This document shows positions 47,072 through 57,011 of a DNA stretch of 64,000 nucleotides, one piece after another. Where the stretch lies: NCBI GenBank assembly GCA_017408735.1, contig JAFQUB010000021.1:1-64000 (forward strand), read 5' to 3'. Below the pieces are notes generated by a model. That model had not been told where the DNA came from. It saw only the letters and a program-made list of their open reading frames with translations, and did no database searches. The translations under genes were made by a program, and so were the position numbers. Position 1 is the first letter of the stretch. Each line of letters starts with the position of its first letter. The DNA comes from Lachnospiraceae bacterium. GTDB lineage: Bacteria; Bacillota; Clostridia; Lachnospirales; Lachnospiraceae.

Positions 47072-48253
47072 ATGTTGCAACGAGAAGATCGCAAATTGGA
47101 AACTATCCCTGTAGGGACTTTAGGTATGATTCCTTTAGAAGGCTGCCGTCCTTTGGGAGAAAAAGTGGACTACTATTTAGCAAAATGGCGTAAAGAATGG
47201 GAAAGTGAACACAAATCCACTCTTGCTTTCGCCGGATATCAGAGAGATTCTTACATATTAGATGCAAGTGTACCTCGTTTTGGTTCAGGAGAAGCAAAAG
47301 GTGTTATCAACGAATCTGTTCGTGGATACGATTTATATTTATTAGTGGATGTTACAAACCACAGCCTTACTTATCCTATATTTGGTCAGGAAAACCATAT
47401 GTCACCGGATGACCATTATCAGAACTTAAAACGTATCATTGCAGCCGTAGGTGGTAAAGCAAGAAGAATTACTGTTATTATGCCATTCCTCTACGAAAGC
47501 CGTCAGCACAAACGTACAAATCGTGAATCTTTAGACTGTGCCTTGGCTCTACAGGAATTAGTAAGCATGGGTGTAGACAATATTATCACTTTCGATGCCC
47601 ACGATCCTCGTGTCCAGAATGCCATTCCTTTACATGGTTTCGAAACTGTACAGCCATCTTATCAGTTTATCAAGGGATTGTTAAAAGACCAGAAAGATTT
47701 AACTATTGACGCAGATCATATGATGGTTATCAGCCCGGATGAAGGTGGTATGGGACGTGCTATCTACATGGCTAACGTTCTTGGACTTGATATGGGTATG
47801 TTCTACAAACGCCGTGACTATACACAGATTGTAGATGGAAAGAATCCTATTGTAGCTCATGAGTTCTTAGGTTCTTCTGTAGAAGGCAAAGACATGATCA
47901 TCATCGATGACATGATCTCTTCCGGAGACAGTATGTTAGAAGTTGCTGCTGAATTAAAGGCAAGAAAAGCAAGAAGAATCTTTGCTTGTTCTACTTTTGG
48001 TTTGTTTACAAACGGATTGGACAAGTTTGACAAAGCTTACGAAGATGGTATCATTGACAGAGTTCTGACTACCAACTTAGTTTACCAGCCACAGGAATTG
48101 TTAGACCGTCCTTACTATATCAATTGTGATTTAAGTAAATACATTGCATACATAATTGATACTTTAAATCATGATGGTTCAATTAGTGAATTACTGGATC
48201 CTAGCGAAAGAATCCAGGCATTATTAACTAAATATCGTAATCACCAGTTATAA
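47072..48253 (+). CDS. prs: Ribose-phosphate pyrophosphokinase (long form)
   Basis: Makes PRPP from ribose-5-phosphate and ATP for nucleotide, His and Trp synthesis. About 393 residues, longer than the roughly 315 of classical Prs, as in the variant common in Clostridia. Motifs: FLYESRQHKRTNRESLDCAL, FDAHDPRVQN and the PRPP loop IIIDDMISSGDSM. The ATG chosen is the second one; the first overlaps the GGAGG ribosome site. Confidence 0.95.
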   Translation: MLQREDRKLETIPVGTLGMIPLEGCRPLGEKVDYYLAKWRKEWESEHKSTLAFAGYQRDSYILDASVPRFGSGEAKGVINESVRGYDLYLLVDVTNHSLTYPIFGQENHMSPDDHYQNLKRIIAAVGGKARRITVIMPFLYESRQHKRTNRESLDCALALQELVSMGVDNIITFDAHDPRVQNAIPLHGFETVQPSYQFIKGLLKDQKDLTIDADHMMVISPDEGGMGRAIYMANVLGLDMGMFYKRRDYTQIVDGKNPIVAHEFLGSSVEGKDMIIIDDMISSGDSMLEVAAELKARKARRIFACSTFGLFTNGLDKFDKAYEDGIIDRVLTTNLVYQPQELLDRPYYINCDLSKYIAYIIDTLNHDGSISELLDPSERIQALLTKYRNHQL

Positions 48254-48270
48254 TCCAGATGTATTGATGG

Positions 48271-48303
48271 AAAAGGGAGCAGGCAATTTTGCCTGCTCCC
48301 TTC
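48271..48303. terminator. Terminator between prs and the class A PBP gene
   Basis: GGGAGCAGGC/GCCTGCTCCC, a perfect 10-bp stem with a six-base loop. Flanking TTTT on the minus strand makes it stronger for the PBP transcript, but it should serve prs too. Confidence 0.85.
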
Positions 48304-48305
48304 CA

Positions 48306-50279
48306 TTATTGATTCATTTCCCGGTTTTCTAAATTTTCATGAACAGCTTCCATATATGTATTCCAGATTTGTCCCGGATAGGTAGAACCACTTAAGTCTT
48401 CTAACTCCTGTGGTATATCAAATCCTACCCACACAGCCGTAGTATAATAGGAAGTGTAACCGCAGAACCATCCATCTTTATTGTCATTGGTGGTTCCTGT
48501 TTTAGCCGCCGCAGTAATATTTTTCAATCTACGTTTTGCCCCTGTTCCTCTGGTCAAAACACCTTCTAAAATATCTGTCATTTCTTTTGCTGTATCTTCG
48601 GAGTACACCTGCTTTTCTGTACTAACATTCTCCACAATCACGTTTCCGTTAGAATCCACAATTGTTTCAATACAGGTTGGAGTTCGGAACACTCCATTAT
48701 TTTCCAAAGTAGCATAGCCGGATGCCATTTCCACAGTACTGAAACCTGTAGTAAAACCACCTAACGAAGTGGACAAATTATAATCGTCCTCCGTAATTCC
48801 CGTAAATTCCATATTCAATAAATACTGCATTGCATAACTTGGCGTGATTGTCTGATACAAACTCCATGCTGCAGCATTTCTTGATTTTTCCACAGCACTA
48901 CGAAGACTGATACTTCCGGAATAAGCATTCCCTGAATTGGATGGTCCATCTGCTGTTTTCACATCTTTCAAAGCACTGCCTGCATGATATCCCTTTTCCA
49001 ATGCCGGTGCATACACCAGCAATGGCTTAATAGAACTTCCCGGCTGTCTTTTACTCTGGTAAGCACGGTTGAAGGAAGATTCCACATTATCCTGAGAACG
49101 CCCTCCTACAATGGCTTTCACTTTTCCGGTATCATTGTCAATGCATGTGGCAGCCGCCTGCACATTGTAAACTCCATCATCTTTCTGGGTCACAAAACCA
49201 TACATTCCCTCATCCACCGCCAACTGCAATTTCTCCTGCATTTCCCGGTTAACTGTAGTGTAGATCCGATAGCCATCAGCCGCAAGGCTTTCAGACCATC
49301 TATTGTATTCTTCTTCATATAACGCTTTGTACTCTGTTTCCTCTGCCTCATCTGCAAATTCATTTTTGAATACAAATCCGTTTTTTTCCATCAAAGCTCT
49401 GGTGGCACAATAATTTACATAAGAATCCACGTAAGTTCCCGCACTATGCACTTCCATATTATCCAGTGTAATGGTTTGCTGCTTTGCCTCTAAGCACTGG
49501 CTTTCCGTAATTTTTTCATCCTTCAGCATTTCATCCAAAATACGGTCACGTCTCTTCAATGTGTTTTCCATATTTTTTCTTGGATCATACACCGTAGGGT
49601 TGTTTGGAATCCCACAAAGAAATGCCGTTTCTGATAAAGTAAGCTCCTTGCTGGACTTATTAAAGTAGCCAATGCTTGCTGCCTCAATTCCGTAATATCC
49701 ATTGGCAAAATATACATTATTTAAGTAAAATTCTAAAATTTCTTCCTTAGAATAAATCTTTTCCAGGCGAAGTGAAATAAAAATTTCTTCCACCTTTCGC
49801 TCCCATGACACCGTATGTGTCAGGAAAATATTACGACTAAGCTGCTGGGTTATTGTACTTCCGCCCTGAGTTATTTCATCTTTCTTTATCAATGCCAGTG
49901 TTGCTCTAGCAATGGCTTTTAAATCAATTCCATTATGTTCATAAAACTTTTTATCTTCTATGCTGACAACTGCTTCCTTAGCAGTTTCCGGTATGTTTTC
50001 AATACTTAAATATATCTGAAAACGGTCTTTTTTAATCAGTTTAATAATATCTCCCTGGTCGTCATACACAATACTGGTTTCATAAGCCGAAAAGTCTTCT
50101 CTGTCAGAATTTTCTACCATAGTCTTAGCATCTTTATAAAGCTGTACGGTAGTTTTCCAGTAGTCACTGACAAAAAACAACACAATACATCCAACAATGG
50201 TTAACAAGAAAACAATCTGTGTTCCGTAAAAAAGCCCATCCATAAACGGATTTTTTTTATTTTTCTTTTTTGACCCCAT
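48306..50279 (-). CDS. Class A penicillin-binding protein (glycosyltransferase/transpeptidase)
   Basis: Bifunctional peptidoglycan polymerase, about 657 residues. A membrane anchor (FYGTQIVFLLTIVGCIVLFF) is followed by a GT51 domain with catalytic glutamate in SIEDKKFYEHNG and the GGSTITQQLSRN motif. The transpeptidase has SxxK in SSIKPL, SxN in KSRNAA and KTGTTN. It starts one base after the metG stop; an upstream in-frame GTG inside metG is less likely. The C-terminus is short, without PASTA or long disordered tails. Confidence 0.95.
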   Translation of the reverse strand: MGSKKKNKKNPFMDGLFYGTQIVFLLTIVGCIVLFFVSDYWKTTVQLYKDAKTMVENSDREDFSAYETSIVYDDQGDIIKLIKKDRFQIYLSIENIPETAKEAVVSIEDKKFYEHNGIDLKAIARATLALIKKDEITQGGSTITQQLSRNIFLTHTVSWERKVEEIFISLRLEKIYSKEEILEFYLNNVYFANGYYGIEAASIGYFNKSSKELTLSETAFLCGIPNNPTVYDPRKNMENTLKRRDRILDEMLKDEKITESQCLEAKQQTITLDNMEVHSAGTYVDSYVNYCATRALMEKNGFVFKNEFADEAEETEYKALYEEEYNRWSESLAADGYRIYTTVNREMQEKLQLAVDEGMYGFVTQKDDGVYNVQAAATCIDNDTGKVKAIVGGRSQDNVESSFNRAYQSKRQPGSSIKPLLVYAPALEKGYHAGSALKDVKTADGPSNSGNAYSGSISLRSAVEKSRNAAAWSLYQTITPSYAMQYLLNMEFTGITEDDYNLSTSLGGFTTGFSTVEMASGYATLENNGVFRTPTCIETIVDSNGNVIVENVSTEKQVYSEDTAKEMTDILEGVLTRGTGAKRRLKNITAAAKTGTTNDNKDGWFCGYTSYYTTAVWVGFDIPQELEDLSGSTYPGQIWNTYMEAVHENLENREMNQ

Positions 50280-50280
50280 A

Positions 50281-52239
50281 TTAACAAATCTCAGCACCAG
50301 CCGGCATTGTCTTTTCCGGTGTCATAAGAGCCAGATTTCCATCTGCATCTTCTGCACACAAAAGCATACCTTCTGACAATACTCCTGCAAGTTTTGCCGG
50401 TTTTAAATTCACCAATACCATTACTTTCTTTCCAACCATTTCCTCTGCTGTATAGTACTGCTTAATTCCGGATACAATCTGTTTTACCTGATTTCCGATC
50501 TTTACCTGAGAACAAAGAAGCTTTTTAGATTTTTTCACTTCTTCACAGGCAATGATTTCTCCTACCTGGAACTGCATTTTCATAAAGTCATCATAAGTAA
50601 TTTCCGGTTTTGCTTCTATTTCTATTCCGTCTTCTTCTTCCTCTGCCTTTGCTGCTGCCTGCTGTGCTGCCTTAATTTCTTCTGCTTTCTTTAACACTTC
50701 TGCTAAATCAAGACGTGCAAACAACGCTTCCGGTTTGTCTGTAACCTGATTTCCTGACGGATATAAACCAAAGGTCTTTAAGTCCTCTAATTTTCTTTCC
50801 TGTGTATTTAACTGAGCAAAAATCTTTTCTGCTGTTTCAGGCATAAAGGATTTTAATAAAGTTGCACCAATACAGATTCCTTCCACAAGGTTATACAATA
50901 CCGTTTCCAGACGTGGTTTATCCTTTTCTTCCTTTGCAAGAATCCATGGTGTTGTTTCATCAATATACTTGTTGCATCTTCTAAACAGTGTAAAGATTTC
51001 ACTGATAGCATCTGCCACTCTTAATTCTTCCATTTTAGCGCATACTTTATCTACTGTAGAAGTTGCAACCGCTTTCAAATCTTCATCTACTGCATCAGAT
51101 ACACCAGTATAATTTACAATACCATTAAAGTATTTATTGGACATGGAAATAGTACGATGCACCAGATTTCCAAGCACGTTGGCAAGGTCTGAATTAATTC
51201 GTTCAGTCAACAGTTCCCAGGTAACCACACCATCATTGTCAAATGGAATTTCATGGAGTACAAAGTATCTTACTGCATCCACACCAAACATATCTGCTAA
51301 GTCGTCTGCATAAATTACATTTCCCTTTGACTTACTCATTTTTCCATCACCCTGTAGCAGCCATGGATGACCAAATACCTGCTTTGGCAATGGTAAATCT
51401 AATGCCATCAGGAAAATCGGCCAGTAAATGGTATGGAAACGAATAATATCTTTTCCAATTAAATGTAAATCTGCCGGCCAGTTCTTATTAAATTTATCAG
51501 AACTGTTGCCTTCACAGTCATAGCCAATTCCTGTGATATAGTTTGTTAAGGCATCCAGCCATACATAGATTACATGTTTATCATCAAAATCTACCGGAAT
51601 TCCCCATTTAAAAGAGGTTCTGGATACACAAAGATCCTGTAAGCCCGGTAAGAGGAAATTGTTCATCATTTCATTTTTACGGGAAACCGGCTGAATAAAT
51701 TCTGGATGTGTATTAATATGTTCAATCAATCTGTCTGCATATTTGCTCATTTTAAAGAAGTAAGCTTCTTCCTTAGCAGGCTGTACTTCTCTGCCGCAGT
51801 CCGGACATTTTCCATCCACCAACTGGGATTCTGTAAAGAAAGATTCACATGGTGTACAATATAATCCTTCGTAATGTCCTTTGTAAATGTCACCCTGTTC
51901 ATAAAGCTTTTTGAAAATCTTTTTTACCTGCGCTTCATGGTCCTCATCTGTAGTACGAATAAATCTGTCATAAGAAGTATCCATTAAATCCCAGATTCTC
52001 TTAATTTCACCTGCGGTATTATCTACAAATTCCTTTGGTGTAATTCCGGCTTCTTCTGCTTTTATCTCAATTTTCTGTCCATGTTCGTCTGTTCCTGTCT
52101 GGAAATATACATCATATCCCTGCTGTCTTTTAAATCTTGCAATACTGTCTGCCAATATGATTTCGTATGTGTTTCCAATATGTGGCTTTCCTGATGTATA
52201 TGCGATTGCCGTTGTAATATAATACTTCTTGTTTTCCAT
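50281..52239 (-). CDS. metG: Methionine--tRNA ligase
   Basis: 652 residues. HIGH-like motif in YTSGKPHIGNTYE, a zinc-binding pair CTPCESFF/CPDCGREV, KMSKSKGNVIY, an anticodon-binding helical domain, and a C-terminal tRNA-binding (EMAP/Trbp111-like) domain from about 545. It belongs to a run of closely spaced minus-strand genes; no T-box was seen in the 26-base gap before it. Confidence 0.97.
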   Translation of the reverse strand: MENKKYYITTAIAYTSGKPHIGNTYEIILADSIARFKRQQGYDVYFQTGTDEHGQKIEIKAEEAGITPKEFVDNTAGEIKRIWDLMDTSYDRFIRTTDEDHEAQVKKIFKKLYEQGDIYKGHYEGLYCTPCESFFTESQLVDGKCPDCGREVQPAKEEAYFFKMSKYADRLIEHINTHPEFIQPVSRKNEMMNNFLLPGLQDLCVSRTSFKWGIPVDFDDKHVIYVWLDALTNYITGIGYDCEGNSSDKFNKNWPADLHLIGKDIIRFHTIYWPIFLMALDLPLPKQVFGHPWLLQGDGKMSKSKGNVIYADDLADMFGVDAVRYFVLHEIPFDNDGVVTWELLTERINSDLANVLGNLVHRTISMSNKYFNGIVNYTGVSDAVDEDLKAVATSTVDKVCAKMEELRVADAISEIFTLFRRCNKYIDETTPWILAKEEKDKPRLETVLYNLVEGICIGATLLKSFMPETAEKIFAQLNTQERKLEDLKTFGLYPSGNQVTDKPEALFARLDLAEVLKKAEEIKAAQQAAAKAEEEEDGIEIEAKPEITYDDFMKMQFQVGEIIACEEVKKSKKLLCSQVKIGNQVKQIVSGIKQYYTAEEMVGKKVMVLVNLKPAKLAGVLSEGMLLCAEDADGNLALMTPEKTMPAGAEIC

Positions 52240-52265
52240 TTGTCTGTTTCCTCCTACGGTTCTAT

Positions 52266-52751
52266 TTACAGCTTAAATTCAATCTTTCTCCCCGTTTTTT
52301 CATAAGAACGACAGGTTACTCCTGCTGCCTTTAACATTCTTTTGGATGCTATTGTTCCCGGCGTTTCTCCATATTTATCACTGTCATACACGATAGTTTT
52401 AATTCCTGCCTGTATAATCGCTTTTGCACATTCATTACACGGGAACAAAGTAACGTATAATTTTGCCCCCTCTAAACTGCCACCACGATAATTCAAAATA
52501 GCATTTAACTCACTGTGGGTTACATACAGATACTTGGTATCCAATGCTTCTCCTTCTCTTTCCCATGGAAAATCATCATCAGAACAGCCCATTGGAAATC
52601 CATTGTATCCCATGCTCAGTATCTTATTGTCTTCACTTACAATACATGCTCCCACTTGGGTATGAGGATCTTTTGAGCGCATGGCTGAAAGAGCTGCAAC
52701 CCCCATAAAATATTCATCCCATGTAATATAATCTTCCCGCTTTCCACCCAT
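52266..52751 (-). CDS. dCMP deaminase family protein (ComEB-like)
   Basis: 161 residues. Zinc cytidine/deoxycytidylate deaminase motifs: THSELNAILN (His-x-Glu) and FPCNECAKAI (Pro-Cys-x-x-Cys). Further N-terminal THTQVGACIV-type residues (HTQVGACIV) fit dCMP deaminases, which supply dUMP for thymidylate. The same family includes ComEB of Bacillus. Gap of 20 bases to rpiB upstream. Confidence 0.92.
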   Translation of the reverse strand: MGGKREDYITWDEYFMGVAALSAMRSKDPHTQVGACIVSEDNKILSMGYNGFPMGCSDDDFPWEREGEALDTKYLYVTHSELNAILNYRGGSLEGAKLYVTLFPCNECAKAIIQAGIKTIVYDSDKYGETPGTIASKRMLKAAGVTCRSYEKTGRKIEFKL

Positions 52752-52771
52752 AAATTATCCTCCCGTATATT

Positions 52772-53200
52772 TTATTTTTCCAAAAGATCAATTCTTCTCT
52801 GATGTCTCTCTTCCCCTGAAAATTCTGTATTCAGGAAAACATCTGTAATTTCTAATGCAAGCCCCGGTCCTACAATATTAGCACCTAAAGCCAGCACATT
52901 GGCATCGTTGTGCAATCTGGTCATTCTTGCACACAAGGAATCTGTACAAAGAGCCGCACGGACTCCCTTTACTTTATTCGCAGCAATGGAAATACCGATT
53001 CCTGTAGTACAGATTACAATTCCTTTTTCGCATTCACCACTTGCCACAGCTTCACCTACAGCGTGTCCGAATTCCGGATAATCGCAGGATTCCTTACTGT
53101 AACATCCGCAGTCTTTCACTTCTATTCCCTGTTCCTTTAAATGTTCCATTACCTTAACTTTTAAATCAAATCCGCCGTGATCACAACCAATTGCTATCAT
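52772..53200 (-). CDS. rpiB: Ribose-5-phosphate isomerase B
   Basis: Interconverts ribose-5-phosphate and ribulose-5-phosphate. 142 residues, typical for RpiB. Signature GCDHGGFDLK at the start, GIVICTTGIGISIAANK with the catalytic cysteine, and RMTRLHNDANVLALGAN. The start overlaps the tsaC stop by four bases. The related galactose-6-phosphate isomerase subunits are less likely, as only one gene is present. Confidence 0.93.
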   Translation of the reverse strand: MIAIGCDHGGFDLKVKVMEHLKEQGIEVKDCGCYSKESCDYPEFGHAVGEAVASGECEKGIVICTTGIGISIAANKVKGVRAALCTDSLCARMTRLHNDANVLALGANIVGPGLALEITDVFLNTEFSGEERHQRRIDLLEK

Positions 53201-54276
53201 AATATTCCTCCTAATTCTGCCTGCTCTGCATCTATTACATTATGCCCAGCCGCCTTTAATAATCGATTCATAATTGCCTGTCCCATAGAAGCCTCTTCAA
53301 AGCTTTCCGAATAAATGCTTTCCACTCCGGCTTCATCAAACTCCCGAAGTACTGCATACAGATTCCTTGCAATGGTTTTATCATCACTTCTGGAACCAAT
53401 GCTCTTTACCAGCCCTTTTGGATAACAGGTATAAGTTTCATCCGTTGCTATTATACCAACTTTTTTATGGTTTTCCAACTCATTTGTAACAAAATTGTTA
53501 ATTACCGCTACCACGCTCTGTCTGGAACCCTCTACAATCTTCATTTCACCTTTTGGTGCATAATGCTTATACTTCATTCCCGGTGCCTTTGGTGCTTTTT
53601 CTTCCGTCATAAACATAAGCGCCGGATCCATCAATACTTCACCAATACTGTTTTCCAGCATTTCTTCTGTAATATAGCCCGGTCTTAAAATCATTGGAGG
53701 CTCCACACTCATATCAACTATGGTAGATTCAATACCAATTCCAACCTCTCCCCCATCCATAATCATATCAATTTTGCCATCCATATCTTCTAAAACATGA
53801 CATGCCCGTGTAGGACTTGGTCTTCCGGAAGTATTGGCACTTGGTGCTGCCACATAGCCCCCTGCTGCTTTGATTACTTCTAAAGCCAGTGGGTGATTCG
53901 GCATACGCACTGCCACCGTTTCCAATCCTCCTGTGGTGGACTTTGGAACAATTTCTTTCTTATTTAATACCATAGTCAGCGGTCCCGGCCAGAAATCTTT
54001 TGAAAGTTTCCGGGCTTTTTCCGGAAAATCCTGCACAATTTTTTCCAAAGCAGATAGTTCCGCAATATGAACAATCAACGGATTGTCCGAAGGCCTTCCT
54101 TTTGCAGCATATATTTTTTCTGCTGCCTTTTCATTTAACGCATCCGCACCAAGTCCATATACTGTTTCTGTAGGAAAGGCTACCAAACCACCCTGTTTCA
54201 GACAATCTCCGGCATTTTTTATATATTCTGCGTTCATTGTCTTTTCTGCTCCCATTTTCAAAAATACGGTTTTCAT
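53197..54276 (-). CDS. L-threonylcarbamoyladenylate synthase (Sua5/YwlC type)
   Basis: Makes threonylcarbamoyl-AMP for the universal t6A37 tRNA modification. 359 residues: the YrdC-like domain (about 20-210, GGLVAFPTETVYGLGADAL, KGRPSDNPLIVHI, PSANTSGRPSPT) plus the C-terminal SUA5 domain. In Bacillus and relatives the gene also neighbours rpiB-type genes, so the order here is conserved. Confidence 0.95.
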   Translation of the reverse strand: MKTVFLKMGAEKTMNAEYIKNAGDCLKQGGLVAFPTETVYGLGADALNEKAAEKIYAAKGRPSDNPLIVHIAELSALEKIVQDFPEKARKLSKDFWPGPLTMVLNKKEIVPKSTTGGLETVAVRMPNHPLALEVIKAAGGYVAAPSANTSGRPSPTRACHVLEDMDGKIDMIMDGGEVGIGIESTIVDMSVEPPMILRPGYITEEMLENSIGEVLMDPALMFMTEEKAPKAPGMKYKHYAPKGEMKIVEGSRQSVVAVINNFVTNELENHKKVGIIATDETYTCYPKGLVKSIGSRSDDKTIARNLYAVLREFDEAGVESIYSESFEEASMGQAIMNRLLKAAGHNVIDAEQAELGGIL

Positions 54277-54306
54277 ATCCTTATCTTCTTTCTGTAAGTT
54301 ATTTCT

Positions 54307-55005
54307 CTATAAAAGTTCCATAATTGCCATGTGAATTGCCCACGCAACTTTTTCCTGATAATAATCATCATTCAGTTTTTCTGCTTCCTCATAATTAGAT
54401 AAAAATCCACACTCTACTATTACTGTAGGTTGCTGCGTCTTTCGAAGCAGATAATAACTGCCATTTGCCTTGGCTACCCTCTTGTTGGTGTTATCCACCC
54501 GTTCAATAAGATGTTTCTGTATACATTCTGCAATTTCTTTGCCTTCTGCAGACTGTTCATAATAAAAAACCTGCGCTCCCTTGATAGTTTCTTCGTGGTA
54601 ACTATTCTGATGAATACTGACTGTAAAACAAGGCTTTGCTCCATCAATCACCTGACATCGTTTTCGCATATCGTCAGCTTTTTTGTTAGAAGCTTCTGCT
54701 GAATTTAAACCGGCATCTGTTTCCCTTGTCATAACAACCTGTATATCTTCCATTTCAAGAAACGTTTTTAATTTTTCTGCAATCTTTAAATTGATGTCTT
54801 TTTCTAATACCTTATTGACACCTATTTTTCCCGGATCGCTTCCTCCATGTCCGGCATCAATTACAATTGTCTTTTTTGTTTCCACAGTTTCTCCATTTTT
54901 GAAAACTTCATGGACTCTGACATTTTCCACCATCAATGCAATTGCCAAAATCAATACAACGCCCATTACCGTTTCCATTGTTTTTTTTACCACACACATC
55001 ACCAC
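54307..55005 (-). CDS. N-acetylmuramoyl-L-alanine amidase, CwlD-like
   Basis: 232 residues, one N-terminal membrane or signal segment (about 12-28) followed by an Amidase_3 domain. The zinc ligands are in IVIDAGHGGSDPG, the EKDINLKIAEKL glutamate and SIHQNSY; the catalytic glutamate is in VIVECGFLSN. In size and order it resembles CwlD, which with PdaA makes muramic lactam in spore cortex. A vegetative role is also possible. The start codon is uncertain (GTG or ATG within three codons). Confidence 0.88.
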   Translation of the reverse strand: MVMCVVKKTMETVMGVVLILAIALMVENVRVHEVFKNGETVETKKTIVIDAGHGGSDPGKIGVNKVLEKDINLKIAEKLKTFLEMEDIQVVMTRETDAGLNSAEASNKKADDMRKRCQVIDGAKPCFTVSIHQNSYHEETIKGAQVFYYEQSAEGKEIAECIQKHLIERVDNTNKRVAKANGSYYLLRKTQQPTVIVECGFLSNYEEAEKLNDDYYQEKVAWAIHMAIMELL

Positions 55006-55081
55006 TGTTTTTTATACAGTATATGACAATTGTTCATTTTATTATTCTATTCTTTTCACATTTATGAAGGCATTTTTCTAA

Positions 55082-56827
55082 TCACTGCAAATACCTGTTA
55101 ATTACATCCCAGACAGAATTTTTTTGGAAGCCAAGCTTCCATTCTGCCACACCTGCCAGATTATTTTCCTGAATCAATTTCATTTTTTCTTCTATGGATA
55201 TTTCATTTTCCAGCCAGATTTTATAGGTTGCACCCTCTAATTCATATTCTGCGTAAAACTGGGCACATTCTTCATTCCAGCCGGCGTTTACATTCAGTTC
55301 ACTTAACAGTTTTTCAACACGTTCCATTCCGGCAGCTTCACAACTCAGTTCAATGCCACCATCGCCGGTCGGAACTTCTTTCCATATTCTGGTGTAAAAT
55401 GGAATGGCATTAATAACCTTTTCTGGTGCTACTTCCTCTAATGTCATCTCAATTCCTTCTTTTACAAAACCAATAGACGCCACTGAACCGGCTGTTTCTG
55501 AACCACTATAATGTTCATCGTATCCCATAATAATAACATAGTCTGCAAAAATACCTTGTTCTTTTCTATTATAGTGAGCTGTATACCCGGTAGGGACATA
55601 ATTATCTACAGAAAGTACCAGACCATTTAAACGGCATGCTACAGATAATTCCCTTACAAACTGAATATAGTCTTCTCCATAATCCACCGAGATCTGTTCA
55701 AAATCAAGATTGATTCCATCTAATCCTAATGCTTTGCTCTGTTCTATAAGATTACGGATAAGATACTGCCTTTTGGAAGTGTAACATAATACTTCTGCGG
55801 TATCCATATCATGTTCAAAGTTGCTGATAAGCCCCCATACTTCAATTCCCATGCCATGCAGAGTATCTACATACCATTTTTCTCCAAGACTTGTAAAGTT
55901 ACCATTATTATCACTCAAAGCAAACCAGGTAGGAGAAATCACATTAATCCCACTGGTACCTGCCAGTACTTCTGTAATCTTTGCATTTGCCTGAAGACTT
56001 GTGGACTGATGCCATGCAAGATTAATCTTCTTATCCCTCACCAGATTGGTAAATTGGGGTTCTTCTTTGGCTTCCGCCCATTCCCATGTTTTTCCTTCCA
56101 TCATATTAATTCGTTTATTTTGAACATATCCTACAAATCCGTCCTGTGTTACCACTTCAACCCAATTGTCATAAACTTCTTTTACAACAACAGATTCCTT
56201 CTCTTCTAAAGTTCTTAAAACAGGACTTTTCACACCACCAAGTTTTCTCAAAGCTGTCTTTTTTGTTACTGTAGCATATTCTGCATTCTGCAGCCAGTCA
56301 ATTGTCTGAATTACTATTCGTTGAGGTTCTCCTGTAATCTGTACATTACCTATATCATACATATAATCCATCAGAAAATTATAGGCTTCTATGTATACAG
56401 TATCATTTTCTTTCAAAACAATAGGAATACCATAATCTTTTTCATATGCTTTATTGTCATCGGGGAAATTATCGTACAATGTATATCCTGTATCTCCCGG
56501 TGCCACACAATGCATTTCTGTAGGCAAGGTATAAATCAGAATGTCTTCTTTATAGTCATAATAAAATCTATCATTAAATAATTCTTTCACCATTTCCAAT
56601 GGAAAATACACATTTCCCTCTCTCTGAATCCCCTTGGTTTCAGCAATCTCCTGATTCAAAATAACCGGAATTTCATCTTCCTGTTCTATTTCATAATACT
56701 GCTGTAAATCTGCCATTTCTCTGCTCGGCATATATTTCTTCGCCAGCAGAAAACCTGCTATTCCTACAATCACTATCACAATCAAAAGTACTATTCCCAG
56801 TACTGCAACTCCCTTTTTCTTACGCAT
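55082..56827 (-). CDS. Membrane-anchored GH18-family protein with SH3-like domain
   Basis: About 581 residues. A signal anchor (VAVLGIVLLIVIVIVGIAGF) is followed by a copper-amine-oxidase-like N-terminal region, a bacterial SH3-like domain (about 190-245 of the protein) and a glycoside hydrolase 18 barrel. The active-site strand reads LDGINLDFEQIS, keeping the catalytic glutamate as in the spore-associated YaaH/SleL-like enzymes. It likely acts on N-acetylglucosamine bonds in the wall or spore cortex. I use the ATG with GGAGG five bases upstream, sixteen codons inside the longest frame. Confidence 0.85.
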   Translation of the reverse strand: MRKKKGVAVLGIVLLIVIVIVGIAGFLLAKKYMPSREMADLQQYYEIEQEDEIPVILNQEIAETKGIQREGNVYFPLEMVKELFNDRFYYDYKEDILIYTLPTEMHCVAPGDTGYTLYDNFPDDNKAYEKDYGIPIVLKENDTVYIEAYNFLMDYMYDIGNVQITGEPQRIVIQTIDWLQNAEYATVTKKTALRKLGGVKSPVLRTLEEKESVVVKEVYDNWVEVVTQDGFVGYVQNKRINMMEGKTWEWAEAKEEPQFTNLVRDKKINLAWHQSTSLQANAKITEVLAGTSGINVISPTWFALSDNNGNFTSLGEKWYVDTLHGMGIEVWGLISNFEHDMDTAEVLCYTSKRQYLIRNLIEQSKALGLDGINLDFEQISVDYGEDYIQFVRELSVACRLNGLVLSVDNYVPTGYTAHYNRKEQGIFADYVIIMGYDEHYSGSETAGSVASIGFVKEGIEMTLEEVAPEKVINAIPFYTRIWKEVPTGDGGIELSCEAAGMERVEKLLSELNVNAGWNEECAQFYAEYELEGATYKIWLENEISIEEKMKLIQENNLAGVAEWKLGFQKNSVWDVINRYLQ

Positions 56828-56882
56828 TTTTACCTCCACATCCTGGTCTTTTCGTTCCTCATAAAATAAAATCATCTATGCT

Positions 56883-56911
56883 ATAGTATCACACTTGTTT
56901 ACGCTTATCAA
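56883..56911 (-). promoter_or_regulatory. Promoter of the GH18-to-PBP gene run
   Basis: TTGATA and TACTAT with a 17-base spacer on the minus strand, about 56 bases before the GH18 start. Confidence 0.6.
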
Positions 56912-56940
56912 TGTGAAACAGAAAGGTTTTTTACTATCAA

Positions 56941-56969
56941 TTGCCAATATGTCCAAAACATGATATTAT
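56941..56969 (+). promoter_or_regulatory. Promoter of the acyltransferase gene
   Basis: TTGCCA and TATTAT with a 17-base spacer, 43 bases upstream of the ATG. Confidence 0.6.
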
Positions 56970-57011
56970 CATAAAAGTTTATGGATTGTAACAACGAAGG
57001 GAGTATTTTTC

